From Candidatus Zixiibacteriota bacterium (lineage in GTDB: Bacteria > SM23-81 > DAOVCL01): a stretch of DNA of 15,389 nt. The position numbers and the translations under genes are program-made. The stretch lies in assembly GCA_030670005.1 (NCBI GenBank), contig DAOVCL010000022.1:1-15389 (forward strand). The letters run 5' to 3'. The notes below the pieces were generated by a model. That model was not told the DNA's origin and searched no databases. It was given only the letters and a program-made list of their open reading frames with translations. The stretch's first letter is position 1. Every line of letters starts with the position of its first letter. Positions 5,979 through 14,742 of this stretch are shown piece by piece.

Positions 5979-6186
5979 GCCTTGAACACGAATTCCACGA
6001 ATATGCAAATAGCACGAATCCCAATTTAGATACAACTTTTAACTCCGGAATTATCTTGTCCTCAACAACCATATCTAATCGATACTCACCTATCTTTTCA
6101 CCTTTGTACCAAACCTCTTTTCTCTTTGGTATTTCGCTCTCTGAATTTTCCTTATCTATTCGTGTAGATTCGTTTATTCGTGTCAT
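5956..6186 (-). pseudogene. Truncated GxxExxY (PD-(D/E)XK nuclease-like) gene remnant
   Basis: The 76-codon frame contains a recognisable core, EVWYKGEKIGEYRLDMVVED followed by KIIPELK, typical of GxxExxY proteins, a family assigned to the PD-(D/E)XK nuclease superfamily. D38, E48 and K50 fit the D-x(n)-E-x-K active-site pattern. The family is normally about 120-135 residues. Here the N-terminal part carrying the naming GxxExxY motif is missing, as is the C-terminal part after ELK. The first ~15 and last ~20 codons are simply translated flanking CACGAAT-type repeats. I therefore call it a relic, although the frame is open throughout. Its cellular role is not established. Confidence 0.65.
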
Positions 6187-6191
6187 TCGTG
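5987..6191. mobile_element. Relic element bounded by inverted clusters of CACGAAT motifs
   Basis: Three CACGAAT motifs lie at 5987-5993, 5996-6002 and 6013-6019. Three reverse-complement ATTCGTG motifs lie at 6158-6164, 6176-6182 and 6185-6191, with a partial one at 6168-6173. They bracket the GxxExxY remnant in opposite orientation, like the ends of a mobile unit. No transposase is present and no target-site duplication could be identified. Mobility is inferred from layout only. Confidence 0.45.
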
Positions 6192-6213
6192 TTCCAAAGC
6201 CTCTACTTTGGCC

Positions 6214-8202
6214 TTATTTCATCAGTACCATCTTCTTGGTAACCGCATACTCCCCGGCTTGAATCCGGCAGAAATAGACTCCGCTGGCCACTTCAGCCTG
6301 CCAGGGAACCTGGTGGGATCCAACCCTCTGAGATTGGTCAACCAGAGTGGTCACCTTTTGGCCCAGCAGATTATATATCTCAAGCTTTACCCAACAATCT
6401 GCAGGTAAGACATACCTGATCTCGGTAGTCGGATTGAAGGGGTTGGGATAATTCTGGTAGAGGCGGACACATTTAGGGAGGTCAACTTGATTTGCTTGTT
6501 CCTCTGTGCCGGTGGTATCAATTTGCAAGAGTATCATAGATGGGTCACCTAAAAGGTTATATCCCTCATAATAGTGTAGGGTCATTCCTATATCGCCCCA
6601 TACCTCCCACATTCCGTATTTGGCCCTGCCCGTCATCCCTGCAAGCCATAAAAGGGTGTCATAGAAAATAGCATTGAACATCCCTTCCTGGAGTATGCTA
6701 TCCAACCCACACGACATCACGGTAGATGCCCCCCAGAATGCGACTGCACCTTTGGTTTTTGCCCTTACCCATTTCTCCCCGAAACACTCGATGCTACTAT
6801 AAACCCCTGTATAACAGGCATGACTGCATACAAATGGATACATACCTGAGTTTGAAAGCCTATCAATATCTCTTCTCCCAAACATCGGCCCTTCCCATCT
6901 CCAGGCCCCACCATGCCCGGAATAGACAACGATAGCCTGTCCATCGTTTATCGCTACATCAATGGGTGTGCCTGTGCCATACCATCCCCAGAGGGAATCA
7001 CATTCTCCCCCATATTCACGCCATAGGCCCATACAATATCTGTGAATCCCTTCGGAAACGGTATGGAGATCTTCATCAGTTGTAGATATAAAGTATGCCC
7101 GATTGAACCATTCCTCAGCTCCTAAATTCCCCTCATAGCAGAGCACCTTCTCCACCATTGCTCTTGCATCAGTTGTATCTCTACAAGAAAATCTCCCTAT
7201 AAATATGTCGGGTAGGTAATCACCATCCGACATAGTGGTATAATATAAATCGGTGGCACTTCCCGTCTGGATACCTGTAAATGCAGGAATGTCCTCAACA
7301 TCACCCACAAGCAGAACATAAGTTGGAGGCACCCGCCAATATGTGTAGGCATCCTTTATATACGCTTTAATCCCTTCTGGGGTATCTCCTCCAGGGATCT
7401 CGGAAGTATTTACTATCGTTACAAGAAACCCTCTGTTTTCTTTCCATTCTTTGAATGGCAACATCTCATTCTCATAATCATCTGCACAGATGATGAGATA
7501 ACCTATTTGAAAGTTTGTATCAGATTTGAACGCCTCATAGTTTACAATAATCTTTCGCTGCAGGTTCTTAAAAGCAGGTGAGTAATATTTCGAGAGATGG
7601 CTTTGAGTCTTTAGCTCATTAGAGCCTTTGAGCTCAAGCGTAAGGTTAATTTTATTTGCATAAATGATTGTATCCCTTCCAGGGTTATATCTCACAGGAT
7701 ATATATCGAGAAAGCCTACTCTTCTTCCCCTTATATAACCTATTTTTCTTACCTTTGCCCAGACACCTGGAAAGAGCCTGTCCGTTTGAAAGAAATCTGT
7801 ATCCATACAAAACTTACTTTTTGCCCTTTCGGTTCTGAGAACTGGTGGTGCGAGAGGAAGAACTGGGTATTTGAGGTAATTAGTTTGACTATCCACTTCT
7901 GTCTTCAATATAATCTTGGCATCTTCTGGAATCTCAATGACCTTTCTAATTACGGGTAGTTTTGGCCTTCCGATGGCTTCGCTTGCTCCTGCCTCTTGAA
8001 TAGAGAGATCCACAAAGATTCTGCCCTCTAATTTCACCTCAACCATTTTTATCTCTGGAACTTCTACTCTCAGCGAGATAGTAGATGGAAACTTCTGAGC
8101 CTCACTATCGGCAAAGTGCTCCCCGTAAACCCCCTGTGGTAATCCCGGTGTGGTTGCCAAAGCAACCATGAGGGAACAAACTGACAAAGCTATCCGTCTC
8201 AT
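6214..8202 (-). CDS. C25 (gingipain-family) cysteine peptidase with T9SS sorting domain
   Basis: The ATG at 8200-8202 is preferred because it has GGAAAG seven bases upstream and aligns with the MKRIALL start of the three paralogs; an in-frame TTG at 8223 would add seven residues. Numbering from that TTG, residues 8-30 are a signal peptide, ~50-200 an N-terminal prodomain-like region, and ~235-560 the C25 catalytic domain. H437 in VVYSGHGG and C470 in CSHACYTG are the likely catalytic pair. The stretch LLVGDVEDIPAF and an aspartate-rich strand SDGDYLPDIFIGRFS are also typical. Residues 588-669 are a T9SS sorting domain (YPNPFNPTTEIRYVLP). The first ~35 residues, including VYGEHFADSEAQ, match the paralogous secreted proteins rather than peptidases. 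A PorU-like sortase role is possible given the adjacent PorV-like gene, but the protein is short for PorU (usually over 1,000 residues). An exported protease is more likely. Confidence 0.88.
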   Translation of the reverse strand: MRRIALSVCSLMVALATTPGLPQGVYGEHFADSEAQKFPSTISLRVEVPEIKMVEVKLEGRIFVDLSIQEAGASEAIGRPKLPVIRKVIEIPEDAKIILKTEVDSQTNYLKYPVLPLAPPVLRTERAKSKFCMDTDFFQTDRLFPGVWAKVRKIGYIRGRRVGFLDIYPVRYNPGRDTIIYANKINLTLELKGSNELKTQSHLSKYYSPAFKNLQRKIIVNYEAFKSDTNFQIGYLIICADDYENEMLPFKEWKENRGFLVTIVNTSEIPGGDTPEGIKAYIKDAYTYWRVPPTYVLLVGDVEDIPAFTGIQTGSATDLYYTTMSDGDYLPDIFIGRFSCRDTTDARAMVEKVLCYEGNLGAEEWFNRAYFISTTDEDLHTVSEGIHRYCMGLWREYGGECDSLWGWYGTGTPIDVAINDGQAIVVYSGHGGAWRWEGPMFGRRDIDRLSNSGMYPFVCSHACYTGVYSSIECFGEKWVRAKTKGAVAFWGASTVMSCGLDSILQEGMFNAIFYDTLLWLAGMTGRAKYGMWEVWGDIGMTLHYYEGYNLLGDPSMILLQIDTTGTEEQANQVDLPKCVRLYQNYPNPFNPTTEIRYVLPADCWVKLEIYNLLGQKVTTLVDQSQRVGSHQVPWQAEVASGVYFCRIQAGEYAVTKKMVLMK

Positions 8203-8264
8203 CTCAATTCTTTCCACTTTCAATTACATATCCTTAAAAAATTCCCAAACCAATTCACTCAAGA

Positions 8265-9299
8265 TCAAAAGCCCATCCCTATCCCAAACCTATGGGTAAA
8301 ACCCAGCCTCCCCAAATCGGAGAGGGCATAATCGGTGCTAAATCTCACCCTGCCCAGGGTGGTGCAGATTCCCACCCCAAAGGTGAATTTGCTCTCGTCA
8401 TAATTGAGCGCATATCCACCCCTGAGAGCTAAGATCCCACCTAATTTCCATTCGACTCCCCAATTCAGCCTCTCCCGATTATCCCCTGGATGAACCCCAT
8501 CGGCGACTAAAGTCAGGGTGTGAGAGCTGGAATTTTTGATCGCAGATCCCGATCCCACCACATCCAATGCTATCCCGGCTTTGAAGACCAAAGGGAGGGG
8601 CCAGGACTCTGTGGAGAGATCCGTATTCACCTCTGGATTCCCCCCTATCCCGGTATAGGGATCGCCTGAGCAGAGAAGGTCCGGGCCGGAAAGTTTCATC
8701 CTACCTCCCAGGTTCAACATCGCCACTCCAATCCTCAAACCGTAAAAGTCGGTCACAAAGATGCTCCCTAAGTCCAGGGCCAGGGTGTGGGCAGATGTGT
8801 GAAATACCTTCTCCTGAACATACTTACCAGTCATGCCAAAGGAGAACCTGTCGGTTAATCGTCTGGCATAACTTGCCCCCAGGGAGATGGAGCTGAAGCT
8901 AAAGGTTTGACCGGTTCCCTCCTGGTCTGATAAGGTGGTCACATCCATCTCACCAGAGTTGAGATATATGACCCCGACCCCCAGGGCATCGTTATCGCTG
9001 GTTCTGAAGGTCACCCCGGTGAAGCCATGCTGTATTCCGGCCAACCAACTGGTATAATCCCCGCAGATGTTCTTGCCCTCGAGCTGAACCAGTCCAGCAG
9101 GATTCCAGTAGAGGCAGGTGGCATCATCGGCCAAGGCCACAAAGGCTCCGGCCATGCCCTCGGCCCTTGCCCCCACCCCTATCTTCAGAAAGCTACCTGC
9201 CGTTGTTCCCACCTTGGTAAAACCGTAGCTGGGATTTACCAGCCCAAGAAGCAGGCCCAGAGCAGTGAGCATAATGGTAGATATTTTGAGAGTAGCCAT
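8265..9299 (-). CDS. PorV/PorQ-family outer-membrane beta-barrel protein
   Basis: This encodes 344 residues. The ATG lies seven bases after the TGA of the preceding gene, with the ribosome-binding site GAGGT overlapping that stop, so the two are translationally close. Residues 1-26 are a signal peptide. The segment 42-70 (VGARAEGMAGAFVALADDAT then LYWNPAGL) is the hallmark of the PorV/PorQ family, and the protein ends in GIGMGF with a terminal phenylalanine typical of outer-membrane barrels. In Bacteroidetes PorV receives T9SS cargo through its C-terminal domain and PorQ works with the cell-surface attachment machinery. Here the gene lies between two genes whose products carry sorting-type tails, which fits such a role. 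Whether this one is PorV, PorQ or a dedicated partner of its neighbours cannot be decided by eye. Confidence 0.85.
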   Translation of the reverse strand: MATLKISTIMLTALGLLLGLVNPSYGFTKVGTTAGSFLKIGVGARAEGMAGAFVALADDATCLYWNPAGLVQLEGKNICGDYTSWLAGIQHGFTGVTFRTSDNDALGVGVIYLNSGEMDVTTLSDQEGTGQTFSFSSISLGASYARRLTDRFSFGMTGKYVQEKVFHTSAHTLALDLGSIFVTDFYGLRIGVAMLNLGGRMKLSGPDLLCSGDPYTGIGGNPEVNTDLSTESWPLPLVFKAGIALDVVGSGSAIKNSSSHTLTLVADGVHPGDNRERLNWGVEWKLGGILALRGGYALNYDESKFTFGVGICTTLGRVRFSTDYALSDLGRLGFTHRFGIGMGF

Positions 9300-9306
9300 T
9301 TTGACC

Positions 9307-12174
9307 TCACTTTATTATGGCGAACTTTCCCGTCCGGCTCTCACCCTGGGGAGTCTCCACCAGATAGATATATAATCCATAGGCCACCTCCAGCCCGTGT
9401 CTGGACCTCAGGTTCCAGAACTCATAGCCTGTATCACCCTGGTGATGAAGGGTGGCGATCTGTTCTCCGGCTACATTGTATATCCATATAGTGCACTCCT
9501 GAGGAAGATGGGTGAACATAAGCTGCTTGAGATAGCTTTCCCTCTCCCATCCCGCCTGGACGATGTATGGATTGGGCACCACCTTGATCCTGGAAAGGGC
9601 TACTTTCTTTTCATCCGTGTGGGGTGCCTGAGTGGCGAATTCGTATCTGGCTCCCCCGTGGAGGGGATGAAAGAAGGATGTGTAGAGATCGATGGTGAAG
9701 TGATCGCCATCCGAAGGGGGAATAGCAGACTCTGGTCCATTCTGAGTCCTTAAGTGTATCGCTGAGACCGAAAGGGTCTCCTGAGTGGCAGGATCCAAGT
9801 GGTAGTAATAAAAACCAAGCTCATCCGGATACTTGTCACTATTGGGATTCCAGGCCGCGCCTCCAGGCACCAAGTCCCAACCCGGAGGGCTGTATTCGGA
9901 GGTATCCGGTATATCATACCAACGATCAATGACGATGATCCTGGAGACAGGAACCGGCTGATCCTTGTTGGTCACCAGCTCGGCATGAAGGGGAAGATAG
10001 AAGGTGTCCCTCACTGTGGGGTCTCCTACCCATCCGTAAACTTCAGCCGGGGTCTGGAGGCTGCGGTCTATGGTTATGCGGAAATCATCTTTGCCAATCC
10101 GCAAAATTGGTCCGCCTCCCCGATTCTCGATGAACCAGTCGAAGGTTGATGTATCCCCCTTAACCTCTGTCCACCCAAGGTTTTTCACTCCTGGTTGGGC
10201 ATCCTTCAGGATCAACCTGAAGCCATCCACCGGGGGCAGCCCATCAGGGCAATCTGGATCCGGTAGTTTATGGTGTAAAAAGAGGGTATCGGATTCGGTG
10301 ATGTCCACTAAGGTAAACACAGTATGGGCCTTTAAAGTGTCAAAACTGAGTTCGTAGGTGTGCCCGGTGATCTGATCTGGATCGAGCACCTCTACCACTG
10401 CCAGACCGTCGCAGAGCCAACCCAGAGAGGTTAGGGTATCCCCCTGGGGAAGATTTCCACCTACCCATCCCTCTGGAGGCAGACCTGGCCTTTCTGCCAC
10501 CACATAGGGGTCCCTTGGCCTGCCCATGCCAGTCTCTAAGGAGGGCATAAGCGCGGTTGGATCCTGGTTTCCCTGGTCATAGGCGGTAACGCAATACCAA
10601 TACTCCATCCCGTTTATCACATCTGTATCTATATAAGTGTGCTTTACCCCCACATCGTTCCCCAATGACTGATACTGATAAGCCGGGTCAGGCCCCTTAA
10701 TCCCGTCAATCTTGTCAAAGATGGCAAGGGGCACATAACCTACCACCCATCCCCCTTCGTCCGTTATCTCCTGGCCCCAGGTTCTGCCTTCATCATCGGA
10801 CCGATAGATCTTGTATCCCTCGAAGTCGAGCTCGCCAGTGAAGAGGTCAGGGGTGGTCTCCGAGGGCTCTGAGTCCCACCACAGCCTGACCCATCCATTG
10901 CCGGAGGCAGAGTGGGCGATGGGTGGAGGGGGAGGTTTGGGACCCTGATAGTATTTCTCCTTCATCTTGAAAGCGGTTTTCACATTTCCCAAAAGATCGG
11001 TGGAGTCGTAGCCAGCCACCATGGCTATGGCCACTGTGGTGGTCTCAGAAGGGGCAAGATCAAAGGGACCGGATGCCACTATCCAATCCCAGCGCCCTGG
11101 ATCGGGTAGGGGTTCATCTATGCGAACATTCGGGCCGTGAAAGTAGTAGTCGGGCTTGATATTCGGGTCCGAGGGGTCGCTGGAGATTACCGGCCAGAGC
11201 TTCTCGTCAGTGGTAGGGTGAAACAGTCTCTCGAAATAGTGAAAATCGGTGAGACCCGAGTTAAAAGGTGACTCCACCAGGGCCAAGCCCAACATCCCCA
11301 GGCTTTCCCAGGGGGACTGGGGAATTCCATCCCCATCCCAGACATAGACGAAGTTGGGCCTGGAGTCCCCATCATCCGGGTATCCATCGAGGATATGCAA
11401 TCTGTCCATAAAGTCGAAGTCCACCCGGATGACGACGGCAAACGCTGCATAGAGATCCTGAAGCGTGGAGTCAGAGGTGTTCACTATTTTGAACCTGTAG
11501 AAGAGCATATCCGAGGCGTAAGCCCGGCCATAGGAGTAGGCCGACTGGTGCACCTCAAGCCCTAAGGGGCCCCTGGGATTAGGCTGGTCATCGAAGCAAC
11601 AGTAGAGGTCCTTGTCCGAGGTGAACTCTCCGGGGACCTCCTCTCCGTTCTCGGGATCCCGCCGCCAGGGGCCGGGCCAGAAGGGTTTGCTCTCCTGGTC
11701 TCTGGGCCAGGTGAGTGTCTCGTCACTGGTGGCCATCAGCGGCCAGTCGCCGCCCGGAAAATTCATCTCCCAGCCAGAGCCCAGCACACCGGAGTGGAGC
11801 CTACCTAATGAGCCCTCTAACGGCCCCCAGTCATGATTCACCATATAGGCCCAATGGTCAGTTCTTACCACATTACCCTTCTTTGCCACAATGAAACAGA
11901 GACCATAGCAATACTGCTGCGGGAAGGGGGCCGACCTTGGCCAGTGCATAGCCGGGCAGAAGAAATGGACCTGGGAGAGCAACCCCCAGTTGCCACATAT
12001 ATTGTGCAGATCACCCTTGTCTGAGAACCCAATGGCCATATCCTGCCGGGACATCTCAGCCTGGGGGGCAAGGGGTTTGGCCGATAAGATGGGGCACTCT
12101 CCTGAAGTGGCGGTGGTCACTACCAATTCTACCGATAGAAGCACAACTGATAGAACTAACAAAAACCTGGACAT
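9307..12174 (-). CDS. Large secreted protein with fibronectin III-like region and sorting-type C-terminal domain
   Basis: A 955-residue protein with a strong GGAGGTG ribosome-binding site between its ATG and the stop codon of the receptor gene 11 bases upstream. Residues 1-22 form a signal peptide. Residues ~45-400 are a large region of unknown fold, rich in aromatic residues and aspartate. Residues ~412-560 resemble a fibronectin type III region: a proline-rich lead PKPPPPP, then WVRLWWDSEPSE, YKIYRSDDEG and YWYCVTAYDQGNQDP. Residues ~862-955 are a FlgD/T9SS-like sorting domain (VVPNPYIV, IWIYNVAGEQIATL, YGLYIYLVETPQG, TGKFAIIK). It belongs to a type of protein often seen next to a TonB receptor and a PorV-like gene in FCB candidate phyla. 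A surface partner of the receptor is the likeliest role, but no substrate can be named. Confidence 0.8.
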   Translation of the reverse strand: MSRFLLVLSVVLLSVELVVTTATSGECPILSAKPLAPQAEMSRQDMAIGFSDKGDLHNICGNWGLLSQVHFFCPAMHWPRSAPFPQQYCYGLCFIVAKKGNVVRTDHWAYMVNHDWGPLEGSLGRLHSGVLGSGWEMNFPGGDWPLMATSDETLTWPRDQESKPFWPGPWRRDPENGEEVPGEFTSDKDLYCCFDDQPNPRGPLGLEVHQSAYSYGRAYASDMLFYRFKIVNTSDSTLQDLYAAFAVVIRVDFDFMDRLHILDGYPDDGDSRPNFVYVWDGDGIPQSPWESLGMLGLALVESPFNSGLTDFHYFERLFHPTTDEKLWPVISSDPSDPNIKPDYYFHGPNVRIDEPLPDPGRWDWIVASGPFDLAPSETTTVAIAMVAGYDSTDLLGNVKTAFKMKEKYYQGPKPPPPPIAHSASGNGWVRLWWDSEPSETTPDLFTGELDFEGYKIYRSDDEGRTWGQEITDEGGWVVGYVPLAIFDKIDGIKGPDPAYQYQSLGNDVGVKHTYIDTDVINGMEYWYCVTAYDQGNQDPTALMPSLETGMGRPRDPYVVAERPGLPPEGWVGGNLPQGDTLTSLGWLCDGLAVVEVLDPDQITGHTYELSFDTLKAHTVFTLVDITESDTLFLHHKLPDPDCPDGLPPVDGFRLILKDAQPGVKNLGWTEVKGDTSTFDWFIENRGGGPILRIGKDDFRITIDRSLQTPAEVYGWVGDPTVRDTFYLPLHAELVTNKDQPVPVSRIIVIDRWYDIPDTSEYSPPGWDLVPGGAAWNPNSDKYPDELGFYYYHLDPATQETLSVSAIHLRTQNGPESAIPPSDGDHFTIDLYTSFFHPLHGGARYEFATQAPHTDEKKVALSRIKVVPNPYIVQAGWERESYLKQLMFTHLPQECTIWIYNVAGEQIATLHHQGDTGYEFWNLRSRHGLEVAYGLYIYLVETPQGESRTGKFAIIK

Positions 12175-12185
12175 ATTTCACCTCC

Positions 12186-14696
12186 TCAAAAGCTCACCCT
12201 GAGACCAGCCTTCAGGGTCCTGCGTGGTCCCACATGAGATGGGTTTTTGATGTAATCTGCTGACTCTACTCCTACCCCCCAGGGCCTGCCTGCATCCCAG
12301 GGGTCGCCGGTTCTGGAGTAGACCCGTCTGGCATTTTTCCGATCGAAGAGATTCTCCACCTGAAGGAGCAGATCAGCCTTAACCGGGCCAAACCTAAAGT
12401 TTTTGCGGGTGAGGATGTCCAATTTGATGGTCCAGGGCATATGGGCCGAGTTCTCCTCCACCACTATCCCCGCCCCGATCCAGGGTGTGTAGGGCAAGCC
12501 GCTGGCAGCATCGAAGACCAGGCCCGTCTTCATTCCCCAGGGAAGGTCGAAATTGAGATAGATGGCCAGATCATGCCTGCGGTCAAAATCCAAGTAATAC
12601 TCCTTCTTTGCCTCAGGCATACCCGAGTAAGCATCCCAGAAGGCCCTCATAGGAAAAGACCGGTTGCCCCGGGCCACCTGGTAGGTGTAGCTTAAAGAGA
12701 ACCCCAGTTTCCCTCGCCTCTTCAGAGAGACATCCAGTCCTCTCACCTTGCCGAAATCGGAGTTTGAGAAGATGGAATACTCGTAGGGAAATCTCCTCAC
12801 CGAGGTGGTGGAGAGGAGATCCCAGATATCCTTGGCATAGGTGGTTACATCCATAGAATAGACCCGGCCAAATCCCAGAGCCAATCCAGCCTCATAGGCC
12901 ACGGTCTTCTGGGCCTTGAGCCGGGGATTGCCCACCAAGGCTAACTGGGAGGGCAGCTTCTCTGGATCAAGGTAGTCCGGGTGCTTATACATCACCTCGT
13001 AGGGGGGATTTTGGAAGAAGTGCCCATAGGAGAAGTGGAAGACCGCCAGATCAGTTACCGGATAGGCCAGCCCCAGCCGGGGCGAGAGTTGGGTCTTGGG
13101 CTTGACCGACTTGAGGGGGGAGTTGGGGTTATTTATATCCTCCCACATCTCGGTGCGGGGGTCGGCATAGTCATACCTCAGCCCTAAGTTGAGGACAAGC
13201 CAGGGGTATTCGACCTTGTCCTGAAGCCAAAGGGAGCCCTCCAAGGGACGACGGGTGTACTTCTGAAAAGTGGTTTCGCCCAGGTAGCCGATGAAGAAGA
13301 GCCTCTCCATCTCAAAAAGCTCCAACTTGTGGCGCTTGGCCTCAAACCCAGATTTCAGCTCGTGGTGTCCCAGTTGATAGGTGACCTCCCCCTTACCGAG
13401 GAAGGTCTCGGTGTGGGAGTCCTCATAAATGGGTGCGTCGCCTGATATGAAGAACTCCAAGAAGTCATCATACTTGGGGTCCTCATACTCCTGAGGGGAC
13501 TTACTCCCCACCCTGAAAAGCTCAGACTCCCAATACCTGCCAACGGTGAGGGTATAGAAGGCAGAACTGGAGAGGGGATGACGCAGGGTGAGGCTCTCCC
13601 TGCCGAACTTCCTTTTCCCGTGGGGATAGTGATCGGGGCGGTATTTCCACCTGTGGTTATAGTTTTGATAATCGAGCTCTCCCCGCTGCCAGGAGAACTC
13701 CAGCTTCAGGGGGCGTAGGGGATAGATGAGCTTCAACTGTCCGTTTTCGAGCTTTTCATAGCCAAAGGGAAGATGGGAATCCTCGTTCTTGTAGTAGCCA
13801 CTAAAGAAATACCTGAGTTGAGGCAGACCAGGGAAGGGGCCACCTAAGGAACCCCTCATCTGACCAAGAAATTCTGAGACCCTCTCCGGCTCATACAGGG
13901 ACCTACCCTTGCTGTCCCGATGGACATCGCTTTGCGCACCTATCCAGTCCTCTTTTCTGTAAGGAGATGGAATAAGTGAGAAAGCGAGGTATTCCACCAT
14001 CCCCTCGGTCTTTTTACCCCCTTCCTGAGTGACGATGTTCAATATCCCGGAGAGGGCATCACCGTATTGGGCAGAATAGGTTCCGGCAAGCATGGTGAGC
14101 TCCCTGATCCCTGTCTTCTCCAGCACCCCACCGAAATCCCCGGTGAGCGCATTTCTCATAGGCATCCCATCCACCACTACCAGCACCTCGTCAGATCTCC
14201 CACCCCTGATATGGAGCTCACCTCCAGCGCCTTCGGTCACTCCTCCCTGCAAAGCCACCACCTCATGCACAGTGGCCAGAGGAAGGTTCTCCATCTCCTC
14301 TCCAGTGACCACGGCCTTCTTCCAGGTCACATCCCTCTCCACCAGAGGCCTTTTGGCAATGACTACTATCTCCTCCATAGGGAAAAGCGTGGGCTCCAAG
14401 GGAAAGTCTATGAAGGTCGTCCTGTCGGCGTTCACCTCGCCCCCTTCCTTTACCATCGCCCGATAGCCTATATGCTGAGCCCTCACCGCATAAGTCCCCG
14501 GGGATACATTCAGGATGAAGAAATAGCCTCTTTCGTTGGCCATAGCCCCTAAGTGAGTCCCGGGAATGTAGACATCTACATAAGGGATGGGTTCATGGGT
14601 CTCTACATCTGTCACCCTGCCTGCTATCTTCCCTGTAGTCCCGGCAAAGCCCGAGAGGGGAAACAACAGGATAAAAAGAAAGAGAAACCACCTCAT
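12186..14696 (-). CDS. TonB-dependent outer-membrane receptor with carboxypeptidase-regulatory-like domain
   Basis: An 836-residue protein with AGGAG upstream of its ATG. Residues 1-19 are a signal peptide. Residues 22-103 form the beta-sandwich carboxypeptidase-regulatory-like domain common on Bacteroidetes receptors (GKIAGRVTD, IPYVDVYIPGT, RGYFFILNVSPGTYAVRA, GYR). Residues 108-114 (EEIVVIA) fit a TonB box. Residues ~128-228 are the plug (HIRGGRSDEVLVVVDGMPM, AGTYSAQYGDALSGILNIVT), followed by a ~600-residue barrel ending in RVSF with a terminal phenylalanine. It should import a substrate across the outer membrane using TonB energy; the substrate is not evident. It heads a run of four closely spaced genes. 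It is not a typical SusC because no SusD-like lipoprotein follows; the large fibronectin-like protein occupies that place. Confidence 0.9.
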   Translation of the reverse strand: MRWFLFLFILLFPLSGFAGTTGKIAGRVTDVETHEPIPYVDVYIPGTHLGAMANERGYFFILNVSPGTYAVRAQHIGYRAMVKEGGEVNADRTTFIDFPLEPTLFPMEEIVVIAKRPLVERDVTWKKAVVTGEEMENLPLATVHEVVALQGGVTEGAGGELHIRGGRSDEVLVVVDGMPMRNALTGDFGGVLEKTGIRELTMLAGTYSAQYGDALSGILNIVTQEGGKKTEGMVEYLAFSLIPSPYRKEDWIGAQSDVHRDSKGRSLYEPERVSEFLGQMRGSLGGPFPGLPQLRYFFSGYYKNEDSHLPFGYEKLENGQLKLIYPLRPLKLEFSWQRGELDYQNYNHRWKYRPDHYPHGKRKFGRESLTLRHPLSSSAFYTLTVGRYWESELFRVGSKSPQEYEDPKYDDFLEFFISGDAPIYEDSHTETFLGKGEVTYQLGHHELKSGFEAKRHKLELFEMERLFFIGYLGETTFQKYTRRPLEGSLWLQDKVEYPWLVLNLGLRYDYADPRTEMWEDINNPNSPLKSVKPKTQLSPRLGLAYPVTDLAVFHFSYGHFFQNPPYEVMYKHPDYLDPEKLPSQLALVGNPRLKAQKTVAYEAGLALGFGRVYSMDVTTYAKDIWDLLSTTSVRRFPYEYSIFSNSDFGKVRGLDVSLKRRGKLGFSLSYTYQVARGNRSFPMRAFWDAYSGMPEAKKEYYLDFDRRHDLAIYLNFDLPWGMKTGLVFDAASGLPYTPWIGAGIVVEENSAHMPWTIKLDILTRKNFRFGPVKADLLLQVENLFDRKNARRVYSRTGDPWDAGRPWGVGVESADYIKNPSHVGPRRTLKAGLRVSF

Positions 14697-14742
14697 ACCT
14701 AACTCCTTTTGCTACTTCAAAAGCAGCAGTTTCTTGATAATC

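Noticed and set aside
6214..8202. Naming the C25 peptidase PorU
   Set aside because: The PorV-like neighbour makes it tempting, but the protein is much shorter than PorU and has an ordinary cargo-type signal peptide and sorting domain.
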